Under the pieces are notes generated by a model. That model saw nothing but the letters and a program-made list of their open reading frames with translations, had not been told where the DNA came from and did no database searches. Below, piece by piece: positions 28,716 through 35,862 of a stretch of DNA of 64,000 nucleotides (within the stretch, counting starts at the first letter, position 1; each line of letters opens with the position of its first letter). The stretch is taken from positions 1 to 64,000 of the forward strand of contig JACKII010000005.1 in the NCBI GenBank assembly GCA_020638555.1, in the 5' to 3' direction. A program made the translations under genes and the position numbers. The DNA is from Alphaproteobacteria bacterium. Lineage in GTDB: Bacteria > Pseudomonadota > Alphaproteobacteria > Bin95.

Positions 28716-29798
28716 CTACAGCAGCGGCGCCACCGCCAGGCTGAACAGGATCGCACCGCCGAAGGCGCTGCCCAGATAGAGCGCGAACACCGACGGCCGT
28801 GCCAGCGCCCACACCGCAATCCCCGCCGGGATGCAGGTGATGCCGCCCGCCACCAGGAAGGCCATGCCGGCGCCGGCGCTCATGCCCTGCTCCATCAGGC
28901 CGCTCACCAGCGGCAGGGCCGCATAGCCGTTCAGATAGGCCGGGATGCCCACCACCGCCGCCAGCGGGATCGCATACCAACTGTCGCTGCCCAGCACGCT
29001 CGCCACCGTCTCCTGCGGCAGGTAGGCCAGCATCATCGCCTCCAACGCGAAGGCCAGGGCCAGCCACTGGCCGAGGAACAACAGATTGTCCCGGGCGCTC
29101 TCCGCGAAGGTGCGGCGGCGGGCGGTGTCGGTCCAGAATGTCCAGGCGACGGCGCGCTTCGGCTCGCTGCCGCAACAGCTATCGCCGCCCGGGTCGGGCG
29201 CGTGATCGTGCGCCGCCGGCGCCGTCGAGCCGCAACAACCGCCGCCGCGGGCGCGCAACGGGTTGGTCAGCAGGCCGGTGCGGCCCAGCCCCATGGTGGC
29301 ATAGCCGCCGGCCGCGCCGATCCCGGCCGCGATCAGGGCTTTGATCACCGCAAACTTCCAGCCGAGAATGCCGGCGGTCATGGCGAACATGGTCGGGTCC
29401 ATCAGCGGCGAGGCCAGCCAGAACGCCATCACCGCCGACAGCGGCACCCCCATGGCCAGCAGCCCGGCAATCACCGGGATCACACCGCACGAGCAGAAGG
29501 GCGATAGCGCCCCGAACAGGGCCGCCACCAGCACCATCCGCCCTTCCCGGCCCTCGAACGCCCTGGCGATCAGGGTGTCGGCGCCGCTGGCCTTGCTGTA
29601 GGCGGCGAACGCCACCGCCAGCAACAGAAAGGGCAAGGTCTCGCCGAACGATCCGACGACGCTTTCGATGCGCGCCGGCAGGGCGCCGGCATCGACGACG
29701 GCCTGGGCCGCCAGCACGACGATCAGGCCGAGCCAACCATGGCCGATCCCTTTCAGGCGGGTTCCGACCTGGGTCAAGGCGGGGGCGAAACTGGTCAT
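28716..29798 (-). CDS. Permease of the YraQ/ArsP (DUF318) family with CC-rich loop
   Basis: A 360-residue integral membrane protein with about 8-9 hydrophobic segments in two halves. The DUF318 signature GALSPFCSCGVIPVIAGLLAMGVP is present. A central cytoplasmic loop carries GGGCCGSTAPAAHDHAPDP and GDSCCGSEP, two CCGS motifs with a histidine pair between, which look metal- or metalloid-binding. The start at 29798 has GGAGG upstream. The ArsR-family gene lies just upstream on the same strand, and this pairing suggests efflux of an arsenical or a thiophilic metal; that is inference. Confidence 0.82.
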   Translation of the reverse strand: MTSFAPALTQVGTRLKGIGHGWLGLIVVLAAQAVVDAGALPARIESVVGSFGETLPFLLLAVAFAAYSKASGADTLIARAFEGREGRMVLVAALFGALSPFCSCGVIPVIAGLLAMGVPLSAVMAFWLASPLMDPTMFAMTAGILGWKFAVIKALIAAGIGAAGGYATMGLGRTGLLTNPLRARGGGCCGSTAPAAHDHAPDPGGDSCCGSEPKRAVAWTFWTDTARRRTFAESARDNLLFLGQWLALAFALEAMMLAYLPQETVASVLGSDSWYAIPLAAVVGIPAYLNGYAALPLVSGLMEQGMSAGAGMAFLVAGGITCIPAGIAVWALARPSVFALYLGSAFGGAILFSLAVAPLL

Positions 29799-29850
29799 GG
29801 GGAACCTCCGGTCCGGCCACTGGGGCCGTGTCGCGTGGAACGGGAGTCCG

Positions 29851-30180
29851 TCAAGCCGCGTCCTCGTCGGCGTCGGGCAGAGCGTGACTGTGCGGCGCCA
29901 GGGTGCAGCATTCGGCGGTGAGAAATTCCAGCAGCGCGTGCATGCTGGCAAATGCCGCGGCGCTGTAATTCTGCCGCCCCTTGCGGGTCTGCGTGACCAG
30001 CCCGCACCGGGCCAGCGTCGCCAGATGATGCGAAAGGGTCGAGGCCGGCACGCCGGTCCGGGCCTGGACCTCGCCGAACGGCAGCCCCTCCTCGCCGGCT
30101 TTCACCAGCAGGCGAAACACCTCCAGCCGGGTCGGCTGGCCGAGGGCTTCCAGACATTGGGCGGCGGAAATGGTATCCAT
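29851..30180 (-). CDS. ArsR-family metalloregulator
   Basis: A 109-residue winged-helix repressor: ALGQPTRLEVFRLLVKAGEEGLPFGE, then the recognition helix VPASTLSHHLATLARCGLV and the wing QTRKGRQNYSAA. The C-terminal AECCTLAPHSHALPD supplies a cysteine pair and histidines, plausible ligands for As(III) or a soft metal. It is followed 52 bases later by the permease gene and is divergent from a GNAT gene. A TTCTA-N6-TAGAA palindrome lies in the shared 59-base promoter region. Confidence 0.9.
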   Translation of the reverse strand: MDTISAAQCLEALGQPTRLEVFRLLVKAGEEGLPFGEVQARTGVPASTLSHHLATLARCGLVTQTRKGRQNYSAAAFASMHALLEFLTAECCTLAPHSHALPDADEDAA

Positions 30181-30221
30181 GCGCCCATCCTATTGCAGGC
30201 CCGCGCCGCTTGCAACCATTC

Positions 30222-30237
30222 TTCTAGAGAAATAGAA
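30222..30237. promoter_or_regulatory. Candidate ArsR operator
   Basis: TTCTAGAGAAATAGAA has perfect 5-bp arms (TTCTA/TAGAA) separated by 6 bases. It lies in the AT-rich 59-base gap between the divergent arsR-type gene and the GNAT gene, ending two bases before the GNAT ATG. The form is that of ArsR/SmtB-family operators. Confidence 0.5.
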
Positions 30238-30239
30238 CA

Positions 30240-30773
30240 ATGAGCATCCCTGCCATTCCCGACACCCCTGCCCGGCCCCCTGCGCCCATCCGCATCACCC
30301 GCGGCTACGCGCCCGGCGCCCTCGGCCGGGTGGTGGAGTTGCACGGGCTGTATTACAGCCGCGCCTGGGGCTTCGGCCCGCAGTTCGAGGCAGAGGTGGC
30401 GACGGAGCTGGCGGAGTTCCTCGGCCGCTACGACCCGGCCCGGGACGGGTTCTGGCTCGCCTGGCAGGACGGGCGCATCATGGCCTCGGTGACGCTCGAC
30501 CACCGGCCGGTCGATGGCGAGACCGGCGCCCGGGTGCGCTGGTTCGTGGCGGACGCGGCCGCCCGAGGCACCGGCGTCGGCGGCCGGCTGTTCGACGCGC
30601 TGCTGGCCTTCGCCGCCGCCACGGGCCAGACCGGCCTCTATCTCTGGACCTTCGAGGGGCTGACCGCGGCGCGCCGGCTCTACGACCGGGCCGGCTTCCG
30701 GCTCACGGCAAGCGAGGCCTTTGCCGACTGGGGGCCGACCGTCACGGCGCAGCGCATGCAGCGGGGGCCGTAG
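30240..30773 (+). CDS. GNAT-family N-acetyltransferase
   Basis: A 177-residue GNAT-fold acetyltransferase. The acetyl-CoA binding region is WFVADAAARGTGVGGRLFDALLAFA (motif A, R-G-x-G-x-G/A), followed by YLWTFEGLTAARRLYDRAGFRL (motif B). The ATG lies two bases after the ArsR-type palindrome and no Shine-Dalgarno sequence is visible, so a leaderless or very short-leader mRNA is possible. Such genes next to arsR sometimes act in metalloid or antimicrobial resistance; the substrate is unknown. Confidence 0.82.
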   Translation: MSIPAIPDTPARPPAPIRITRGYAPGALGRVVELHGLYYSRAWGFGPQFEAEVATELAEFLGRYDPARDGFWLAWQDGRIMASVTLDHRPVDGETGARVRWFVADAAARGTGVGGRLFDALLAFAAATGQTGLYLWTFEGLTAARRLYDRAGFRLTASEAFADWGPTVTAQRMQRGP

Positions 30774-30901
30774 CGTCCGCCGAACCGGTGCGATCCCTGC
30801 CTGGGCCCTGCTGCCGCTCCCCGGCAAAAGCGCGTGCGCGGCGGCGCCATACCGTTATAGTGACGGGCTGTTGACAAGCACCCACTGACGGGAGACGCCC
30901 C

Positions 30902-32110
30902 ATGAAAGACGCCTTTATCTGCGACGCCATTCGCACGCCCATCGGCCGCTATGCCGGCTCGCTGGCCGCCGTCCGCACCGACGACCTGGGCGCGGCCCCG
31001 ATCAAGGCGCTGATGGAGCGCAATGGCAGCGTCGACTGGACCAAGATCGACGACATCGCCTATGGCTGCGCCAACCAGGCGGGCGAGGACAACCGCAATG
31101 TCGGCCGCATGGCGGCCCTGCTGGCCGGCCTGCCGGACTCGGCGCCTGCGAACACCATCAACCGCCTCTGCGGCTCCGGCATGGACGCCATCGGCTCGGT
31201 CGCCCGCGCGATCAAGACCGGCGAGGCCGACCTCTGCATCGGCGGTGGCGTCGAGAGCATGAGCCGCGCGCCCTTCGTCATGGGCAAGGCCGACTCGGCC
31301 TTCAGCCGCGCCGCCAAGATGGAAGACACCACCATCGGCTGGCGCTTCGTCAACCCGATGATGAAGGCCCAGTACGGCATCGACAGCATGCCCGAGACCG
31401 GCGAGAACGTGGCCGAGGAATTCCAGGTCTCGCGCCAGGACCAGGACGCCATGGCCTATCGCTCGCAGATGAATGCGGTGGCCGCGCAGCAGAACGGCCG
31501 GCTGGCGAAGGAGATCGTCCCGGTCTCGATCAAGCAGCGCAAGGGCGACCCGATCGTGGTCGACACCGACGAGCACCCGCGCGCCGGCACCACCCTGGAG
31601 GGCCTGGCCAAGCTGCCGACGCCGTTCCGCAATCCCGGCACCGTGACCGCGGGCAACGCCTCCGGCGTCAATGACGGCGCCTGCGCCGCGCTGCTCGCCT
31701 CGGCGGAAGGCGTGGAGAAGCACGGCCTGACGCCGCGCGCGCGCGTTCTGGGCATGGCCACCGCCGGCGTGCCGCCGCGGATCATGGGCATCGGCCCGGC
31801 CCCGGCCTCGCAGAAGCTGCTGGAGCGGCTCGGCCTCTCCATCAACGACATGGACGTGATCGAGCTGAACGAGGCGTTCGCGGCCCAGGGCCTGGCCGTG
31901 CTGCGCCAGTTGGGCGTGGCCGACGACGACAGCCGCGTCAACCCGAATGGCGGCGCCATCGCGCTCGGCCATCCGCTGGGCATGTCCGGCGCGCGCCTGA
32001 TCACCACGGCCATGTACGAACTGGAAGAGCGCCAGGGCCGCTATGCCCTTTGCACCATGTGCATCGGCGTCGGCCAGGGCATCGCCACCGTGATCGAGCG
32101 CGTGCGCTAA
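30902..32110 (+). CDS. pcaF: Acetyl-CoA acyltransferase, 3-oxoadipyl-CoA thiolase type
   Basis: A 402-residue thiolase. The nucleophile is C90 in NRLCGSGMDAIG, and the second catalytic pair lies in HPLGMSGAR (histidine) and TMCIGVGQG (C387). Length and motifs such as AYGCANQAGEDNRNVGRMAALLAGLP match the PcaF/PaaJ branch, which cleaves 3-oxoadipyl-CoA to succinyl-CoA and acetyl-CoA at the end of the beta-ketoadipate or phenylacetate routes. No other pca or paa genes are in the window, so the substrate is inferred from similarity alone. GGGAG lies before the ATG. Confidence 0.85.
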   Translation: MKDAFICDAIRTPIGRYAGSLAAVRTDDLGAAPIKALMERNGSVDWTKIDDIAYGCANQAGEDNRNVGRMAALLAGLPDSAPANTINRLCGSGMDAIGSVARAIKTGEADLCIGGGVESMSRAPFVMGKADSAFSRAAKMEDTTIGWRFVNPMMKAQYGIDSMPETGENVAEEFQVSRQDQDAMAYRSQMNAVAAQQNGRLAKEIVPVSIKQRKGDPIVVDTDEHPRAGTTLEGLAKLPTPFRNPGTVTAGNASGVNDGACAALLASAEGVEKHGLTPRARVLGMATAGVPPRIMGIGPAPASQKLLERLGLSINDMDVIELNEAFAAQGLAVLRQLGVADDDSRVNPNGGAIALGHPLGMSGARLITTAMYELEERQGRYALCTMCIGVGQGIATVIERVR

Positions 32111-32121
32111 CCGCCCCCTCT

Positions 32122-32190
32122 GAGCTTTCCCGGACGCGGCCACGCCGCATGAGCTTTCCCGGACGCGGCAACGCCGCGATCCGGGACCTC
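32122..32190. repeat. Palindromic GAGCTTTCCCGGACGCGGC repeats between converging genes
   Basis: A partial copy (32122-32150) and a full copy (32151-32190) of the palindrome also found at 28561-28599. The full copy has arms TCCCGGACGCGGC and GCCGCGATCCGGGA. It lies between the 3' ends of the thiolase gene and the D-aminoacylase-type gene, a typical position for a REP-like element. Confidence 0.7.
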
Positions 32191-32199
32191 CCGCCGCGC

Positions 32200-33927
32200 C
32201 TACTCCGCCGCCATCGCCTGTGGCAGGACCCGGCCGCCATGGCGGAGCAACTGGCCGGAATGCGTGCCGGTCTGCTGGTCGTCCCGGATGGTGACCTCGC
32301 CATTCACCAGCACATAGCGATAGCCGCTGGCCTTCTGCACCCGGCGCCACTCGCCGCCCGGCAGGTCGTGGGCGATTTCGCCCGGCAGCACTTTCAGGTT
32401 CTGGTAGTCGTAGCAGACGATATCCGCCGGCGCCCCCACCTGCAGCACGCCGCGGCCGTGGAAGCCCGCGAACTGCGCCGGCAGCGCCGCGAGACGCCAG
32501 TGCGCCTCCTCCAGCGAGATCATGCCGTGCTCGCGCACGATCTTGCACAGCGTCTCGGTCGGATAGCGGCCGGCGGTCAGGAATTTGGTGTGGGCGCCGC
32601 CGTCGGAGACGCCGAACAGCACATAGGGGTCGTCGACGATCTCGCGCAGATGCTCGATCTTGCCGTTCGGGGGGGCGGCGAAGAACACGGTCTCCAGGTT
32701 TTCCTCCACCGCCATGTCGAGCATGACGTCGACCGGGTGCTTGCCCATCTTCTCCGCCGCGAGTTCCAGCGTGTGGTCCTCCCACGGCTTGTTCTTCTCC
32801 AGTTGCGGGCCGAGGATGACGATGTCGTTGAAGGGACCGGTCGCCGTGCGCGGCAGGTGATCCTTCAGCGCCTGGCGTCGGGCCGGATCGGCCAGCTTGG
32901 CCTTGCGTTCCTCCGGCGTGCCCAGGGTCGCGTCGAGCCAGGCCGGCGCGTCGTCGAACAGGTTCCAGTCGACGAAGGTGAAGGTGAAGCCCGCATCCGT
33001 GGTCAGCCCCTGCCCCACCACGCGGATGCCGCGCTCGCGGCAGGATTTCAGCCATTCCAGCGTGCGGCGATGGATGTTCGGCCGGTCGTCGAATGCCTGC
33101 ACCACGTTCATGATGATCGGCCGGCCGGAAATCTCGGCCAGTTCCTCGAAAAAGGCGCGGTCGCGGGCGTTGTCGCCGGAAACGAACAGCATCTGCATGA
33201 AGCCGTCATTGCGGGCGCGCAGCACCTTGGCCAGTTCGCGGCAGGTCTCGTCGTGCATCACGTCGGTCGGCATGGGCGAGCCGTCGAAATCGCGCTGCAC
33301 CGCCGCCGGCCCGTCCGGCACCATGCGCTGGGCCGACCAGCCGCAGGCGCCGGCGTCCATCGCCTCGCCCACCAGGCGGCAGAGTTCAGCATGCTCGGCC
33401 GCGGTCGGCATTTCGCCGGCCTTGGCCCGCTCGAAGCCCATGACCCAGATCAGCAGCGGGCTCAAGGGCACATAGGGCAGGATGTTCATGGCCTTGGGCG
33501 TGCGCTCGACCGAATCCAGGAATTCGGGGAAGGTCACCCAGTCCCAAGGCATGCCGGCCTGCATGCTGGCGAGCGGGATCGCCTCCACCCGCACCATCGA
33601 CTGCATCGCCTGGTCGCGCGCCTCCGGCTGCACCGGCGCGAAGCCGAAGCCGCAATTGCCGATCACGACCGAGGTGATGCCGTGCCAGGAGGAAATCGTG
33701 CAATACGGGTCCCAGAACACCTGGGCGTCGTAATGGGTGTGCAGGTCGATGAAGCCGGGCGCGACGTGCAGGCCCTTGGCGTCGATGACCCGGGCGCCGT
33801 CGCCGGCGGCGATATGGCCGATCTCGGCGATGACGCCGTCGCGAATGCCGATATCGCCCCTGTAGCGGGGCTGGCGGGTGCCGTCGAAAATCATGCCGTC
33901 CTTGATGACGGTGTCGAACCGGGCCAT
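32200..33927 (-). CDS. N-acyl-D-amino-acid deacylase / D-aminoacylase family amidohydrolase
   Basis: A 575-residue amidohydrolase-3 type enzyme. It has the N-terminal beta-sandwich (VIKDGMIFDGTRQPRYRGDIGI), the metal motif GFIDLHTHYDAQVFWDPYCT, GNCGFGFAPV, then late conserved VSDGGAHTKFLTAGRYPTE and GAPADIVCYDYQNL. It probably hydrolyses an N-acyl-D-amino acid or a related cyclic amide in the cytoplasm. GGAGG precedes the ATG at 33927. It is paralogous to the gene at 40259-41950. It converges on the thiolase gene. Confidence 0.85.
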   Translation of the reverse strand: MARFDTVIKDGMIFDGTRQPRYRGDIGIRDGVIAEIGHIAAGDGARVIDAKGLHVAPGFIDLHTHYDAQVFWDPYCTISSWHGITSVVIGNCGFGFAPVQPEARDQAMQSMVRVEAIPLASMQAGMPWDWVTFPEFLDSVERTPKAMNILPYVPLSPLLIWVMGFERAKAGEMPTAAEHAELCRLVGEAMDAGACGWSAQRMVPDGPAAVQRDFDGSPMPTDVMHDETCRELAKVLRARNDGFMQMLFVSGDNARDRAFFEELAEISGRPIIMNVVQAFDDRPNIHRRTLEWLKSCRERGIRVVGQGLTTDAGFTFTFVDWNLFDDAPAWLDATLGTPEERKAKLADPARRQALKDHLPRTATGPFNDIVILGPQLEKNKPWEDHTLELAAEKMGKHPVDVMLDMAVEENLETVFFAAPPNGKIEHLREIVDDPYVLFGVSDGGAHTKFLTAGRYPTETLCKIVREHGMISLEEAHWRLAALPAQFAGFHGRGVLQVGAPADIVCYDYQNLKVLPGEIAHDLPGGEWRRVQKASGYRYVLVNGEVTIRDDQQTGTHSGQLLRHGGRVLPQAMAAE

Positions 33928-34121
33928 GGCGTATCCTCCGCGGAATGTTTCCGTCTGCTGTTGCCGGAAATGAAAGGCGAGATCGCCGGCCGGGGCAAGG
34001 GCGAAGGCCGCCGGGACCGCAACAATCTGCCGTTGCAACCGGTCGCGGCTTTCCGCAGCATAGGGTTTATGGTCCAAAGCCCTTACATCCGAGCGGTTCC
34101 TACCGCAGCGAAAGATTGGCG

Positions 34122-34700
34122 ATGACGCGCGAAGACCCGAAATGGATCGGCCCGGCGACGGACTACGGCCCGCTGCTGGTGTTTTTCATCGCCTATTTCG
34201 TCTGGGGCCTGATCCCCGCCACCGGCGCGCTGATGGTGGCAACCCTGATCGCGCTGGTCGCCTCGTGGCTCGTGCGCCGGACCATTCCGGCCATGGCCGT
34301 GGTGACGGCGGTGGTGGTCGGCGTGTTCGGCGGCCTGACGCTCTGGCTGCACGACGAGACCTTCATCAAGCTGAAACCCACCATCGTGCAGGCGCTGTTT
34401 GCGGTCATCCTGCTGGGCGGGCTGCTGTTCGACAAGCCGATGCTGAAATACGTGCTGGGCAAGGTCTGGCCGATCGACGACGACGGCTTCCGCAAGCTGA
34501 GCCTGCGCTTCGGCCTGTTCTTTGCCGCCATGGCCGTTCTGAACGAGGTCGTCTGGCGCACCCAGGACACCGATACCTGGGTGCTGTTCAAGGTCTGGGG
34601 CCTGATGGGCCTGACCTTCGTCTTTGCGCTGACGCAGATCAAGGTGTTCGAGACCCACCGCCTGCCGGACCCGGAACCGACCACCCGGGGCGACACCTAG
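34122..34700 (+). CDS. Inner membrane protein YciB/IspZ (septation protein A family)
   Basis: A 192-residue polytopic protein with five or six hydrophobic segments. The IspZ/YciB signature is KLKPTIVQALFAVILLGGLLF followed by GKPLL-like DKPMLKYVLG and WPIDDDGFRKLSLRFGLFFAAMAVLNEVVWR. In E. coli the homologue influences cell-envelope integrity and septation. The ATG at 34122 is chosen because the homologous N-terminus begins there. The EamA transporter gene follows after 3 bases. Confidence 0.88.
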   Translation: MTREDPKWIGPATDYGPLLVFFIAYFVWGLIPATGALMVATLIALVASWLVRRTIPAMAVVTAVVVGVFGGLTLWLHDETFIKLKPTIVQALFAVILLGGLLFDKPMLKYVLGKVWPIDDDGFRKLSLRFGLFFAAMAVLNEVVWRTQDTDTWVLFKVWGLMGLTFVFALTQIKVFETHRLPDPEPTTRGDT

Positions 34701-34703
34701 TCC

Positions 34704-35591
34704 ATGCCCATCGCCGCTCCGCCCAAGGACAGGGTGCTGCAAGGCATCCTGTTGATGTGTCTGGCCGTCCTCTGTTTTTCGACACTGAATGCGTCCGCCA
34801 AATTGCTGTCGGCCGCCGGCTTCGACATGCGCCAGGTGGTGTGGGCGCGCTATATCGGCTCGCTGGTGGTGATGGTGCTGATCTTTTTCCCGCGCCACCG
34901 CATGCGCCTGTTCCGGCCGCGCCATCTGGGCATCCAGACCCTGCGCGGGCTGCTGTTGTTCGGCTCCTCCGCCCTGTATTTTCAGGGGCTGGCGCACGCC
35001 GACCTGTCGCTGGCGGCGACCATCAGCATCACCAGCCCGCTCTGGATCACGGCGCTGTCGGTGCCGTTCCTGGGCGAGAGCGTCGGCCTCAGGCGCTGGC
35101 TGGCGGTGGGCGTCGGCTTTATCGGGGCGCTGGTGGTGATCCGGCCGGGCATGGGCGAGACCAACCCCTATATCCTGTTCTTCGTCGCCAGCACCACATG
35201 CAGCACCTTTTATGCCCTGCTGACCCGCAAATACGCCGGCGAGGAAAACGCCGAGACGTCGGCCACCGTCGCGACGGTGGTGGGCACGGTGGCGGCGGCG
35301 CCGCTGGCCTATACCAGCTGGCAAACCCCGACCGAGCCGCTGGACATCGCGTTGATGTGCGGGCTGGGCCTGTTCGCGGCCCTGGGGCATTATTTCTTCA
35401 CCATGGCCTTCCAGCGCGGCCCCGCCGCGGTGATCGCGCCGTTCAGCTATGGCCAATTGGTGGGCGCGACCGCGTTCGGCTATGTGCTGTTCGCCACCTT
35501 CCCGGACCACTGGACCCTGATCGGCGCGGCCGTCATCATGTCCTCCGGCCTCTACATCGCCCATCGCGAGCGGGTGCGGCGGGGGCGATAG
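34704..35591 (+). CDS. DMT-superfamily EamA exporter
   Basis: A 295-residue protein with ten predicted membrane segments arranged as two EamA repeats (VLQGILLMCLAVLCFSTLNASAKLL... and NPYILFFVASTTCSTFYALL...). The conserved ISITSPLWITALSVPFLGE ends repeat one. Such proteins export or import amino acids, nucleosides or drugs; the substrate is not determinable. It starts 3 bases after the yciB-like gene. Its stop codon lies at the edge of the repeat at 35590. Confidence 0.87.
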   Translation: MPIAAPPKDRVLQGILLMCLAVLCFSTLNASAKLLSAAGFDMRQVVWARYIGSLVVMVLIFFPRHRMRLFRPRHLGIQTLRGLLLFGSSALYFQGLAHADLSLAATISITSPLWITALSVPFLGESVGLRRWLAVGVGFIGALVVIRPGMGETNPYILFFVASTTCSTFYALLTRKYAGEENAETSATVATVVGTVAAAPLAYTSWQTPTEPLDIALMCGLGLFAALGHYFFTMAFQRGPAAVIAPFSYGQLVGATAFGYVLFATFPDHWTLIGAAVIMSSGLYIAHRERVRRGR

Positions 35592-35677
35592 AGCAATTTC
35601 AAGCGCAGTGAGATCATTGCGCCAAATCAATCAGAAAGGGCGGTTTGCAAGAGCCGTGGCGAACGGAAACCGCCCCT
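35590..35677. repeat. Second, decayed copy of the AGAGCAATTTC element
   Basis: It begins AGAGCAATTTCAAGCGCAGTG at the stop codon of the EamA gene and runs to GGCGAACGGAAACCGCCCCT. It matches the reverse complement of 11210-11313 at both ends, with a shorter and diverged middle. Confidence 0.55.
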
Positions 35678-35685
35678 GACGCCTG

Positions 35686-35862
35686 GAGCGGAGTCTTTTC
35701 CAGCCGGCTCACCAGCCCATCTTCCCTGTCCTCGCGGAGGCGGGGACCCATGCCTGAGAGACCAATACGGAGTCCGTATCCTGTGAGAAGCTCTCAGGCA
35801 TGGGCTCCCGCTTGCGCGGGAGATGGGGCAGGAAAGTGGGCCAACCCGTGCCGAAAACGCAC
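35686..35862 (-). repeat. Dispersed palindromic element, copy 1 (reverse orientation)
   Basis: Read on the minus strand it runs from TTTTCGGCACGGGTTGGCCC through the hairpin CTCCCGCGCAAGCGGGAG, then CCCATGCCTGAGAG, an AT-richer loop with ACGGACTCCGTATTGG, CTCTCAGGCATGGG, and GGTGAGCCGGCTGGAAAAG. Copies 2 (40049-40225) and 3 (43920-44092) are nearly the same. The TTTTCGGCAC end directly adjoins the stop codon of the SGNH hydrolase gene. Confidence 0.85.

Noticed and set aside
32050..34125. 691-codon plus-strand frame opposite the D-aminoacylase-type gene
   Set aside because: Shadow frame without motifs.
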